Source: G963665975 sp963665975 (GTDB taxonomy: Bacteria; Bacteroidota; Rhodothermia; Rhodothermales; Bin80). Taken from it: a stretch of 64,000 bases of DNA. Positions within the stretch are counted from its first letter, which is position 1; each line of letters opens with the position of its first letter. The DNA lies in NCBI GenBank assembly GCA_963665975.1, contig OY762508.1, positions 62,001-126,000 on the forward strand. The letters are read 5' to 3'. A program made the position numbers and the translations under genes. The notes beneath the pieces are model-generated. The model worked only from the letters and a program-made list of their open reading frames with translations. It did not search any database and was not told the origin of the DNA. Below are positions 48,735 to 57,932 of this stretch, one piece after another.

Positions 48735-49078
48735 TTACGTTCGGTTCTTCCTACCGCTACTATGTGCATCGTGCGCCCACCGACATGCGCAAGAGCTTTG
48801 ACGGGCTCAGTGGTCTGGTGCGTTCGCAACTGCATCGGGATCCGTTGTCGGGGGATGTTTTTGTATTTTTCAACCGGAGGCGCAATTTGGTAAAATTACT
48901 GGTATGGGACAAAGACGGCTTTGTGGTTTATTACAAGCGATTGGAGTCGGGTACGTTTGAGTTGCCGCCAGGATCTACGCCGACCTGGATGGATTTGGCG
49001 CATGTGCTGGAGGGGGTCTCTTTGGCATCGGTACGGTATCGGAAGCGTTATCTGTTGCCGGTAGGAAAGAATGGTTAA
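48731..49078 (+). CDS. tnpB: IS66 TnpB accessory protein (element 2)
   Basis: 115 residues from the ATG at 48731 (MITFGSSYRYYVHRAP). IS66 Orf2 core: TDMRKSFDGLSGLV, LSGDVFVFFNRRRN, VWDKDGFVVYYKRLE. The frame opens earlier (48698), but the overlap start matches family organisation. Confidence 0.92.
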   Translation: MITFGSSYRYYVHRAPTDMRKSFDGLSGLVRSQLHRDPLSGDVFVFFNRRRNLVKLLVWDKDGFVVYYKRLESGTFELPPGSTPTWMDLAHVLEGVSLASVRYRKRYLLPVGKNG

Positions 49079-49137
49079 GAGGTTGTATTTTCTACTGTAT
49101 GTAGGGAACCTTATGGTTGTGTTCTGGTTTGGTTTGC

Positions 49138-50685
49138 ATGCCAGCCACGCACCCGAAAGATGCTTCTTCTGCAGCGCTTCTTGCGCAGAATAATGCCCTG
49201 CGGCAGGAGAATGAAGACCAGCGTGTAGCGCTCGAAACGCTGCGTGCGAAGCATGCCAAGCTTGTGTTCGAACTGAAGGAGCTCAAGCGTCTGCTCTATG
49301 GGACAAAGAGCGAGCGGTTTGAACCGGACTCCACGCCCAGCAACCAGCTTGAGTTGTTTCCGGATCAGGCTCCGCCAGTGGAGGAGCCTTTGAAGGCCAC
49401 GACCGTCACGGTGACGCAGAAGACGTCTGCTTCGAAGCGCACCCCGGTGCGGCAACCCTTGCCGCCTCATCTGCCTCGCGAAGTGATCACGATCGAACCG
49501 GAGGGAGACATGTCTTCTTTCAAAAAGATCGGAGTGGAGGTCACCGAGACGCTGGATTACGTGCCGGGCAGGTTGCGTGTGATTCGCCGGGAACGTCCGA
49601 AGTACGTGGATCCTTCCAAAGAAGACGACGGGGTTGTCCTTGCAGCACTTCCGGCGCGATTGATCGACAAAGGCATTCCAGAACCGGGGCTGTTAGCACA
49701 TGTGATGATCGAAAAGTACCTGGATCATATGCCTCTGTATCGACAACGGGAGCGCTTTTTACGCGAAGGCATCGTATTGCCGAAGTCCACGTTGGGCGAT
49801 TGGATTGCGCAAACGGCGTGGCATCTGACGCCGTTATATGACGCGCTCAAACAGGAGGCGCTCGAGAGTGGGTATCTACAAGTGGATGAGACGACGATTC
49901 CGGTGCTGGATAAGAAGAAGAAGGGGAAGACACATCGCGGGTATTATTGGGTGTATCTGGCGCCAGAGAAGCACGTGGTGGTCATGGAGTATCGCAAGGG
50001 TCGGGATCGGGATGGTCCGGTAGCCTTTTTGGAGAGTTTTGCCGGTGCGTTGCAGACAGACGGGTATGCGGCATACGACGGGTTTGATGCGGTGCCAGCA
50101 ATCACAACCTACGGATGTTGGGCCCATGCACGGCGACATTTTTACAATGCGCGTGACAACGATGTCGAGCGGGCCACCCATGTGCTGGAACAGATCAAGC
50201 AGTTGTATGCGATAGAGCGCCAGTTGCGGGAAAAGGATGCTTCCGCAACGCACCGGGTTCAGGTGCGTCAAAAAGAGTCGGTGCCGATACTGGAGGCCTT
50301 GAAGACTTGGCTGGAAGCCAATATGGGATTGCCGAAGAGCCCGTGGGGGCAGGCAGTGGGCTACACGCTGACGCGTTGGAAGAGGCTTGTCGGGTACACC
50401 GACGCCGGCCGCATCGAACTGGACAATAATCTGGTCGAAAATAGTATCCGTCCAATTGCTTTGGGCCGTAAGAACTACCTGTTTGCAGGGTCACATGCGG
50501 CAGCGCAGCGGGCGGCGGTGATCTACTCGCTTCTCAGTACGTGCAAGCAGCATGGGGTAAATCCCCAGGTCTGGCTTACCGACGTGCTGAGCCGTATTCC
50601 GACACATCCCATGAAGCAGGTCAGCGCCCTGTTGCCGCATCATTGGAAGACGCTGCGCGAAGACGCTTCTGCAAAGGCCGCATAG
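49138..50685 (+). CDS. tnpC: IS66 TnpC transposase (element 2)
   Basis: 515 residues from the ATG at 49138 (MPATHPKDASS). Leucine-rich N-terminal helix (NALRQENEDQRVALETLRAK), DDE domain with YLQVDETTIPV, LQTDGYAAYDGF and NNLVENSIRPIALGRKNYLF, then the usual C-terminal HGVNPQVWLTDVLSRIP. All catalytic residues are present. Confidence 0.93.
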   Translation: MPATHPKDASSAALLAQNNALRQENEDQRVALETLRAKHAKLVFELKELKRLLYGTKSERFEPDSTPSNQLELFPDQAPPVEEPLKATTVTVTQKTSASKRTPVRQPLPPHLPREVITIEPEGDMSSFKKIGVEVTETLDYVPGRLRVIRRERPKYVDPSKEDDGVVLAALPARLIDKGIPEPGLLAHVMIEKYLDHMPLYRQRERFLREGIVLPKSTLGDWIAQTAWHLTPLYDALKQEALESGYLQVDETTIPVLDKKKKGKTHRGYYWVYLAPEKHVVVMEYRKGRDRDGPVAFLESFAGALQTDGYAAYDGFDAVPAITTYGCWAHARRHFYNARDNDVERATHVLEQIKQLYAIERQLREKDASATHRVQVRQKESVPILEALKTWLEANMGLPKSPWGQAVGYTLTRWKRLVGYTDAGRIELDNNLVENSIRPIALGRKNYLFAGSHAAAQRAAVIYSLLSTCKQHGVNPQVWLTDVLSRIPTHPMKQVSALLPHHWKTLREDASAKAA

Positions 50686-51568
50686 CACGCAACAAGATCC
50701 ACGTACGGCACAGACTACGCTGCTAACAGGTAGCTTCAGTCCAATGCAAGGTGTAGTTTACCGGACGGATACGTTCAAATTGGACTCTCATCACGGGTTC
50801 GGCGGACTGGAGCTCTCAGGATATCATCGGAGGATATCAGCCGACGGGTGGAGGCTCAGTTGCATTCATTCCCGGTGTCTTGCTGCGTGATTTCGACCGC
50901 CCACTGATCATTGACGAAATGAATCGGTGTGATATCGACAAAGTTATTGGTCCCTTATTTACTGTATTGTCGGGACAACAAACAACTTTACCGTACCGTG
51001 TACACATTGAGCAGCGTGAAAGCAGGCAGTACGTCATCTTGCCGGACAGTAAGCCTGAGTGCGCAGAGCATGAGTTTGCCCCTGGTCCAGGTTGGCGAAT
51101 TATCGCGACGATCAATTCGATTGATAAGGCTTCACTGTATCAGATGTCATTCGCATTAAGTCGACGATTTGGTTGGATATACATTGATGCGCCATACGAC
51201 AAGAGATCGTTTCTTGTAGAATTTCTTCTTCGAGAAATTCCGGGATGGCTGATACCTGAGTTCGAGGACCAGTGTCCGATTGCTGAATTCTGGCATGCGA
51301 TTAATGATGTACGGGTGATCGGACCGGCGCCGTTTATTGATGTCATTCGCGCTGTCAGGATACTTGAGCCGGACGCGGACTTCTTCGGTCGGCCAAGTAC
51401 AAGGATCCGTGAATGTATTCTGGATGCAATCGAGCTGGTAATACTCCCACTGTTGGACGGGATCATGCTTTCTGATGCGAATGCGATAGCTGATGCGGCT
51501 GTCAGAAGTTTTATGCTGAATGAATGGGAAAAAGCAAGGATAACCCGACATTTAATCGCTGTAGCGGT

Positions 51569-52816
51569 ATGAATGAAGTGGACGATCAGGGCATAGTGGA
51601 TTTCGCGGCGGCACTGTTGCTTCGCTACTTGCGTCGCGGTGAGAACGTAAGCGTGGCGCAACCGATTGTAGAGGTGAGACGAGACTTGGCCATGTTGAGG
51701 CTGCACTGGGTGATGTCGTCTTCCGTAAATGAATTTCTTGATTACTTGTTGGCCAACAAACATCAGACACAGAGCCTGTTGGAGTACCATAAGAGAATTG
51801 ATGACGGTGTTGCGCATGGGTCCTTAGATGCGCGAGCTACCGTCCTATTGCAGACTGTGACAGGGCATCCATCGATACTTGTTTCGAAGGCACCCATGCG
51901 GTCATTCAATACAGGACCAAACCAGATTGTTGCGTGGGTGGTTGACCGAGCTACTAATTATGCGACAGAATTGTTTTCCAAAGCCATTGCAGATTCAAAC
52001 TATGGAGACCTGATTGAGAAAGTGATGCTTAAGTTAGCTGCTGTGAGGCGCATTAAGCGGCTTCGTGAGCCTCTAATGGGCGTGTCGCATAGTAAACGAC
52101 CGAGTGCTGGAGCAGTACGCGATGCATTTCGTTCTCGGCAACCATTGTATAGAAAGGCGGTAATTGCCTATGATATGCTTAGGCGACTTGAGCAGGGAGA
52201 CCCAGATGCGTTGCGTGATGTATTGGCCAGTACACTGTTTGCACCCTTGGAACCATGGAGACGATTCGAACTGGCTATCGCATTAGCTGTCGGAGTAGTT
52301 ATTTCTGAAGAAACTGGAATACCACTAGATCTTGCGGTCCTTACCGCACGAAATAATGCATCAGTCATGCAGTGCGGCCAGTATGCTATTTATTGGCAGC
52401 AAGCCACGTCGAATTTCAAGAGACCCCAGCTTGAACCATCTGAAGTAATGCTTAAAGACGCTCTTCACGCTTATGGACTCAGTCTTTCGACGGAGAGACC
52501 TGACGTGTTGATAATTGACGAAGATGCCGGGCAGGTCAAGGCGATTGTGGAAGTCAAGTATGTTGCAGGTGATTCAGGGCCATCAAGATTCCGTGAAGCA
52601 GTGGGACAGATAGTTAGATACGCGCGCTGTTACGCTAGAGAGTCTGCGGGAATAGAGGAGCTAATTCGGAAATCCCTAGTTGCACTTACGATCGATGCGC
52701 CTGTCAGAGGTGACAACGAAATGGTGGCTCCGTCGGCTCTTGATTTCAGAAGTTTAAAGACTGGATCACTACGTGGTTGGGTACGACAGCATTTCTTGGA
52801 CCGTAGGGAAGCCTGA
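51569..52816 (+). CDS. McrC-like partner with PD-(D/E)XK nuclease domain
   Basis: 415 residues from the ATG at 51569, which overlaps the McrB-like stop (ATGA). The first 270 residues are helical and unrecognised. The last third contains a PD-(D/E)XK core: STERPDVLIIDE (Asp), then KAIVEVKYVAGDSG (E-x-K), and helical FREAVGQIVRYARCY. Paired with an McrB-like GTPase and facing a methyltransferase, it is the likely DNA-cutting subunit, as in McrBC or LlaJI/BsuMI-type systems. The gene is intact, but its translation was coupled to a gene now split by insertions. Confidence 0.8.
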   Translation: MNEVDDQGIVDFAAALLLRYLRRGENVSVAQPIVEVRRDLAMLRLHWVMSSSVNEFLDYLLANKHQTQSLLEYHKRIDDGVAHGSLDARATVLLQTVTGHPSILVSKAPMRSFNTGPNQIVAWVVDRATNYATELFSKAIADSNYGDLIEKVMLKLAAVRRIKRLREPLMGVSHSKRPSAGAVRDAFRSRQPLYRKAVIAYDMLRRLEQGDPDALRDVLASTLFAPLEPWRRFELAIALAVGVVISEETGIPLDLAVLTARNNASVMQCGQYAIYWQQATSNFKRPQLEPSEVMLKDALHAYGLSLSTERPDVLIIDEDAGQVKAIVEVKYVAGDSGPSRFREAVGQIVRYARCYARESAGIEELIRKSLVALTIDAPVRGDNEMVAPSALDFRSLKTGSLRGWVRQHFLDRREA

Positions 52817-52840
52817 GTGTCGTGTTTTGGGCTGAGGGCC

Positions 52841-54064
52841 TTACGCTTTATTACTACGTACGCTAGAAGCACGGTGTGCTCCACCATCCTTGGGCAGAGG
52901 GATTGAGCGTTCATCAATTGGCATGCTGCACGGCTGACTAACTTGATAGGGGTGATCTCTATTCTTTGGTAGTGGCTGTAATGACGGTTCGAAACGTGAC
53001 CGAGCACCAATGAGGTACTCCTCCGACAATTCGATGCATATCCATCGACGCGACAGATTTTCGGCAACCATTCCAGTAACACAAGATCCCGCGAAGGGAT
53101 CTAAGACGATTGAGTCGGGATCTGTCAAGAAGCGTATGAAGTACTCTGGAAGCTGGGCTGGGAAGCGGGCTGGGTGTATTGGGATATTGTTGGCTCGGCA
53201 GAATTCCTGGTAGCGTCCCGAAGATTCAGTATTTGCGATGGCGAGAAGGTTTGGTGGTACAGAACCGCCGTTATCTTTATTGAACTTGTCAGAAATATCA
53301 TGCCCTGAAGGTCTGCGCTTCGCCTTGTAACCATTCGCAAGAAGATGCCGCATGGATTTGCTGTAGGGTTGGAGCACTCGGCGATTACTTGCCTGTGGAA
53401 ACGGAGACTTTGAGAGCCACCACACACAGTTAACAGAATCTTTGACACGAATCCGTCTTATGTTGACCCATTCAGCCGGAGCAGGGAGTTTCGAAGGATT
53501 CCACCAATAATGTTCTTGGCAAAGGTGGAATCCGTATTCCTCGACTAGCATTATGAGCAACTTATAATGATAAAGGCTACGAGTTGGAATTCCGGGAACC
53601 CAAGAACCACCAATGTCAATAACGAGACTGCCAGTGTCTTTGAGCACACGACGAAAACCTACTGCGAATGGTCGGAACCAATCACAATATCGTTCTGCAT
53701 CTTCGTTTCCGTAAGTCTTCTTGCGAACAAGCCCGAAGGGTGGACTCGTAATGATCAAGTCGACAGTGTTGGGACTTATTAAGTTTAGGAGGTACGCTCG
53801 GGAATCGCCCCGATATATCTTACCATATGTTGTCTGGTAAAACGGCCTAGTTCGAGACACGGTATAATCTGTGGCCTTTGTCTCTGCAGCGGCTTCGGTA
53901 CTCTCTAGTATTGAAATGGAAGACCTGTGCAATAGCCGAACGTATTCGCTTACACTACCACAGCCAAGTTTCTGCGCAGCCTCACTAAACTGGTCACGCT
54001 CCTTTTCGCTTAGGCGGATATTAGTAATTCTGTTTCGGGGATTATCGGATTTCGGACGTCCCAT
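52841..54064 (-). CDS. DNA methyltransferase with N-terminal ribbon-helix-helix domain
   Basis: 407 residues. Residues 1-50 (RITNIRLSEKERDQFSEAAQ, then SVSEYVRLLHRS) form a CopG/MobC-like ribbon-helix-helix domain. From residue 80 comes an amino-methyltransferase with motif order IV to I: VDLIITSPPFGLVRK (TSPPF) first and LDPFAGSCVTGMVAE (SAM-binding) near the end, i.e. beta class. The SPP form favours N4-cytosine but adenine is possible. It probably protects host sites from the facing McrBC-like nuclease. The fused DNA-binding domain might let it repress its own promoter. It ends 25 bases from the nuclease gene end, convergent. Confidence 0.85.
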   Translation of the reverse strand: MGRPKSDNPRNRITNIRLSEKERDQFSEAAQKLGCGSVSEYVRLLHRSSISILESTEAAAETKATDYTVSRTRPFYQTTYGKIYRGDSRAYLLNLISPNTVDLIITSPPFGLVRKKTYGNEDAERYCDWFRPFAVGFRRVLKDTGSLVIDIGGSWVPGIPTRSLYHYKLLIMLVEEYGFHLCQEHYWWNPSKLPAPAEWVNIRRIRVKDSVNCVWWLSKSPFPQASNRRVLQPYSKSMRHLLANGYKAKRRPSGHDISDKFNKDNGGSVPPNLLAIANTESSGRYQEFCRANNIPIHPARFPAQLPEYFIRFLTDPDSIVLDPFAGSCVTGMVAENLSRRWICIELSEEYLIGARSRFEPSLQPLPKNRDHPYQVSQPCSMPIDERSIPLPKDGGAHRASSVRSNKA

Positions 54065-54283
54065 CTATGGCTCTGTGAAGGAGGAGGTCATATGTGTTCT
54101 AAAATATTGTTGTAATACATAAATTGCAAGAGAAAAATAGAATACTTCGTACTGGACTGTACGCTGATCATTACGCGCACTGGCCCTCTGATGGCATTAG
54201 CCAACAAGGTAAGGTTAATATGGGGAAAACGGTCGCACGCAGCGTGTATACGGCCGTCGAACCATATCTCCAGGAGGTGCCGA

Positions 54284-54415
54284 ATGCGACAACGGGTGTA
54301 CCTTGGCCTGGACGCCCATATCTACCATTGCGTGTTGGCGGGCATGGATGTGCGCGGCAGGCTGCTGTTCAGCGAGCGCATTCCCCACATTACCGGACGT
54401 TATAGGAGCAGTTAA
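54284..54415 (+). pseudogene. IS110-family transposase relic
   Basis: Starts at an ATG with AGGAGGTG seven bases before it. MRQRVYLGLDAHIYHCVLAG and MDVRGRLLFSERIP match an IS110 transposase N-terminus (first Asp in GLDAH). It stops after 43 codons. The next frame (54390-54498) continues with an Ala/Gly/Val-rich stretch that may be the eroded continuation. Different lineage from the IS110 fragment at 44.3 kb. Confidence 0.5.
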
Positions 54416-55681
54416 CGAAGGCCTTGTGGGCGTTGTCCTTGTAGGTGCAACGGCAGGTCGAGCAGTCGAGCGGACAAGTGACGCGCTTGGCGCGTGACCA
54501 CTGGACACTCGCCGAGAGATTGCGCGGACAAAGGAGGTAATGTGCTAGGCGGATGAGAGCACGATCATGATCGCTGATACTTCCCGGCTTCGAAATTGGC
54601 CGACGCCGCGAGGATCGGCGGAGTTACTTGGAGGCTATTGGATCGGCTCAAACTTACTGAAATACTCAGCGACGTTACGACTTATCTCGACATTATGCCT
54701 CTCGTCCAGAGAGTAGTTGTCAATTAGCCAATTGAGAGCTTTGTAATGACGTGTGATGAATTCGAGCAGGTCGAGAGCAAAGCTGACGACTCCCGGCCTC
54801 AATTCGGTGACCGAACATAAGCAACATGCGATTACTCCCAGCGTCACTCCATCTGTGGAAAGGAAATAGAACCAATAGGGAAAAGCGTCGTCCAGCTTGG
54901 AGCAGAAGCAGCGGACCTCCGGGATGTCGTATAGTTCTCGCGGGTCGTTGGAATAACCGAGAAAGGCTAAATCTACGCGTCCTCGATATCGTTCGACCGT
55001 GTTTTTGTCAGCAAGCACCCGCGAAAGGATCGCCGCCGTTCGGGACACGTCGAGCGCCTCCACTTCTGTGCGATCTACGACCACACGAAGCCAGTCGACA
55101 CTTAGGTCTTCCCTGAAGCCCATTCCAGCAGCCTCGCCGGTTTCCGAGTCCTCCGACAACTGAGTGGCAGTGACGTGACTTCCCTCTGCGATAGGTCCAA
55201 CCAGTTCTTGGGTAATCGAGTCTGGCTTGTTCCCAGTTCTCCGCTGCTGGTACACCACCGTTTTGTCCGTACGAAGGCCACATCGGCTACGTGGGAACAC
55301 ACCGTGCGCGTGCGCGACCGAGAAGATCTCCCCTAACGCCCCCACAAAGCTCTCTTCGGTGGTCTGGAAGAACGTAAGCTGTTGAAACTCTGTATGATCC
55401 AGAAGTAGGCAAGGAATACCCGTTTCGTCGCATACGGTAAGGACAAGGGGGCTATAGACTGGTCGCTCATCGTCAAACAGCTCTTTGACGATAACGAGCC
55501 CGAAGACTTCGCGGCGGGACATGGACACCTGATGGCGCTTTCCGTCGGTGATGATCTCAATGGACTGGCCAGATTGAAGATGCTTGATGGACGTATACGT
55601 CCGGTGAAGTGCATCTTGCTTTGAGTCTCTGGCGGGTCGGAGTTTTGGTACTCCTACCGTAAGAGCCCAAGCACAGCCTCC

Positions 55682-55981
55682 ATGCACAAGCCCAGACGCA
55701 CCGCGGAAGAGATGTTTCCGTTGGTCGAACAATACCTGCAAGGGCGTCAAAGCCTGAAGGCCTTTTGCGCCGAGCATGCCATATCCGCGAGTCAACTCTA
55801 CTACTGGCGCCGTAAGTATCGCAAGCAGCCGCAGGGCGAGGCCTTCATAAGGCTTGCGCCGCCTGCTGCAGGCGAACGCGCGGTGCTGGAGATTGTCTAC
55901 CCTGGGGGAGTGCGTCTGCGTCTGTTCGCTCCGGTATCTCCTGCATGGCTTACTTCTCTGCTGCAGAGGGAGCGGGCATGA
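55682..55981 (+). CDS. tnpA: IS66 TnpA helix-turn-helix protein (element 3)
   Basis: Protein identical to TnpA of element 2 (99 residues). Confidence 0.9.
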   Translation: MHKPRRTAEEMFPLVEQYLQGRQSLKAFCAEHAISASQLYYWRRKYRKQPQGEAFIRLAPPAAGERAVLEIVYPGGVRLRLFAPVSPAWLTSLLQRERA

Positions 55982-56325
55982 TTACGTTCGGTTCTTCCTA
56001 CCGCTACTATGTGCATCGTGCGCCCACCGACATGCGCAAGAGCTTTGACGGGCTCAGTGGTCTGGTGCGTTCGCAACTGCATCGGGATCCGTTGTCGGGG
56101 GATGTTTTTGTATTTTTCAACCGGAGGCGCAATTTGGTAAAATTACTGGTATGGGACAAAGACGGCTTTGTGGTTTATTACAAGCGATTGGAGTCGGGTA
56201 CGTTTGAGTTGCCGCCAGGATCTACGCCGACCTGGATGGATTTGGCGCATGTGCTGGAGGGGGTCTCTTTGGCATCGGTACGGTATCGGAAGCGTTATCT
56301 GTTGCCGGTAGGAAAGAATGGTTAA
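55978..56325 (+). CDS. tnpB: IS66 TnpB accessory protein (element 3)
   Basis: Protein identical to TnpB of element 2 (115 residues); four-base overlap with tnpA. Confidence 0.92.
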   Translation: MITFGSSYRYYVHRAPTDMRKSFDGLSGLVRSQLHRDPLSGDVFVFFNRRRNLVKLLVWDKDGFVVYYKRLESGTFELPPGSTPTWMDLAHVLEGVSLASVRYRKRYLLPVGKNG

Positions 56326-56384
56326 GAGGTTGTATTTTCTACTGTATGTAGGGAACCTTATGGTTGTGTTCTGGTTTGGTTTGC

Positions 56385-57932
56385 ATGCCAGCCACGCACC
56401 CGAAAGATGCTTCTTCTGCAGCGCTTCTTGCGCAGAATAATGCCCTGCGGCAGGAGAATGAAGACCAGCGTGTAGCGCTCGAAACGCTGCGTGCGAAGCA
56501 TGCCAAGCTTGTGTTCGAACTGAAGGAGCTCAAGCGTCTGCTCTATGGGACAAAGAGCGAGCGGTTTGAACCGGACTCCACGCCCAGCAACCAGCTTGAG
56601 TTGTTTCCGGATCAGGCTCCGCCAGTGGAGGAGCCTTTGAAGGCCACGACCGTCACGGTGACGCAGAAGACGTCTGCTTCGAAGCGCACCCCGGTGCGGC
56701 AACCCTTGCCGCCTCATCTGCCTCGCGAAGTGATCACGATCGAACCGGAGGGAGACATGTCTTCTTTCAAAAAGATCGGAGTGGAGGTCACCGAGACGCT
56801 GGATTACGTGCCGGGCAGGTTGCGTGTGATTCGCCGGGAACGTCCGAAGTACGTGGATCCTTCCAAAGAAGACGACGGGGTTGTCCTTGCAGCACTTCCG
56901 GCGCGATTGATCGACAAAGGCATTCCAGAACCGGGGCTGTTAGCACATGTGATGATCGAAAAGTACCTGGATCATATGCCTCTGTATCGACAACGGGAGC
57001 GCTTTTTACGCGAAGGCATCGTATTGCCGAAGTCCACGTTGGGCGATTGGATTGCGCAAACGGCGTGGCATCTGACGCCGTTATATGACGCGCTCAAACA
57101 GGAGGCGCTCGAGAGTGGGTATCTACAAGTGGATGAGACGACGATTCCGGTGCTGGATAAGAAGAAGAAGGGGAAGACACATCGCGGGTATTATTGGGTG
57201 TATCTGGCGCCAGAGAAGCACGTGGTGGTCATGGAGTATCGCAAGGGTCGGGATCGGGATGGTCCGGTAGCCTTTTTGGAGAGTTTTGCCGGTGCGTTGC
57301 AGACAGACGGGTATGCGGCATACGACGGGTTTGATGCGGTGCCAGCAATCACAACCTACGGATGTTGGGCCCATGCACGGCGACATTTTTACAATGCGCG
57401 TGACAACGATGTCGAGCGGGCCACCCATGTGCTGGAACAGATCAAGCAGTTGTATGCGATAGAGCGCCAGTTGCGGGAAAAGGATGCTTCCGCAACGCAC
57501 CGGGTTCAGGTGCGTCAAAAAGAGTCGGTGCCGATACTGGAGGCCTTGAAGACTTGGCTGGAAGCCAATATGGGATTGCCGAAGAGCCCGTGGGGGCAGG
57601 CAGTGGGCTACACGCTGACGCGTTGGAAGAGGCTTGTCGGGTACACCGACGCCGGCCGCATCGAACTGGACAATAATCTGGTCGAAAATAGTATCCGTCC
57701 AATTGCTTTGGGCCGTAAGAACTACCTGTTTGCAGGGTCACATGCGGCAGCGCAGCGGGCGGCGGTGATCTACTCGCTTCTCAGTACGTGCAAGCAGCAT
57801 GGGGTAAATCCCCAGGTCTGGCTTACCGACGTGCTGAGCCGTATTCCGACACATCCCATGAAGCAGGTCAGCGCCCTGTTGCCGCATCATTGGAAGACGC
57901 TGCGCGAAGACGCTTCTGCAAAGGCCGCATAG
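56385..57932 (+). CDS. tnpC: IS66 TnpC transposase (element 3)
   Basis: Protein identical to TnpC of element 2 (515 residues), with the same complete DDE set. Confidence 0.93.
   Translation: MPATHPKDASSAALLAQNNALRQENEDQRVALETLRAKHAKLVFELKELKRLLYGTKSERFEPDSTPSNQLELFPDQAPPVEEPLKATTVTVTQKTSASKRTPVRQPLPPHLPREVITIEPEGDMSSFKKIGVEVTETLDYVPGRLRVIRRERPKYVDPSKEDDGVVLAALPARLIDKGIPEPGLLAHVMIEKYLDHMPLYRQRERFLREGIVLPKSTLGDWIAQTAWHLTPLYDALKQEALESGYLQVDETTIPVLDKKKKGKTHRGYYWVYLAPEKHVVVMEYRKGRDRDGPVAFLESFAGALQTDGYAAYDGFDAVPAITTYGCWAHARRHFYNARDNDVERATHVLEQIKQLYAIERQLREKDASATHRVQVRQKESVPILEALKTWLEANMGLPKSPWGQAVGYTLTRWKRLVGYTDAGRIELDNNLVENSIRPIALGRKNYLFAGSHAAAQRAAVIYSLLSTCKQHGVNPQVWLTDVLSRIPTHPMKQVSALLPHHWKTLREDASAKAA

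Larger units (their letters stand above)
48346..50772 (+). mobile_element. IS66-family element 2 (complete, 2427 bp)
   Basis: Ends GTATACGTCCGGTGAAGTGC and, read inward from the right, GTATCCGTCCGGTAAACTAC. Flanked by the 8-bp duplication GTTCAAAT at 48338-48345 and 50773-50780. Contains tnpA, tnpB and tnpC on the plus strand, all open. It splits the McrB-like gene between its Walker A and Walker B motifs. Length and all three protein sequences equal those of element 3, so one copy is a recent derivative of the other or of a common source. Confidence 0.95.
44910..51572 (+). pseudogene. McrB-like AAA+ GTPase gene split by two IS66 elements
   Basis: Three exon-like parts, 44910-45237, 47693-48345 and 50781-51572, join without loss when each IS66 and one copy of its 8-bp duplication are removed. 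They total 1773 bases, 590 codons plus stop. A GGAG lies just before the ATG. The N-terminal 250 residues are unrecognised and probably bind DNA. The AAA+ domain has Walker A YGPPGTGKTSLARW (part 2), then across the second insertion WTLITGSADWSSQDIIGGYQ. Part 3 adds Walker B RPLIIDEMNRCD and the McrB-type NxxD motif (ATINSIDKAS). McrB proteins are GTPases that translocate DNA for a partner nuclease. The stop overlaps the partner start as ATGA. As it stands the gene cannot make a full protein. Confidence 0.9.
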
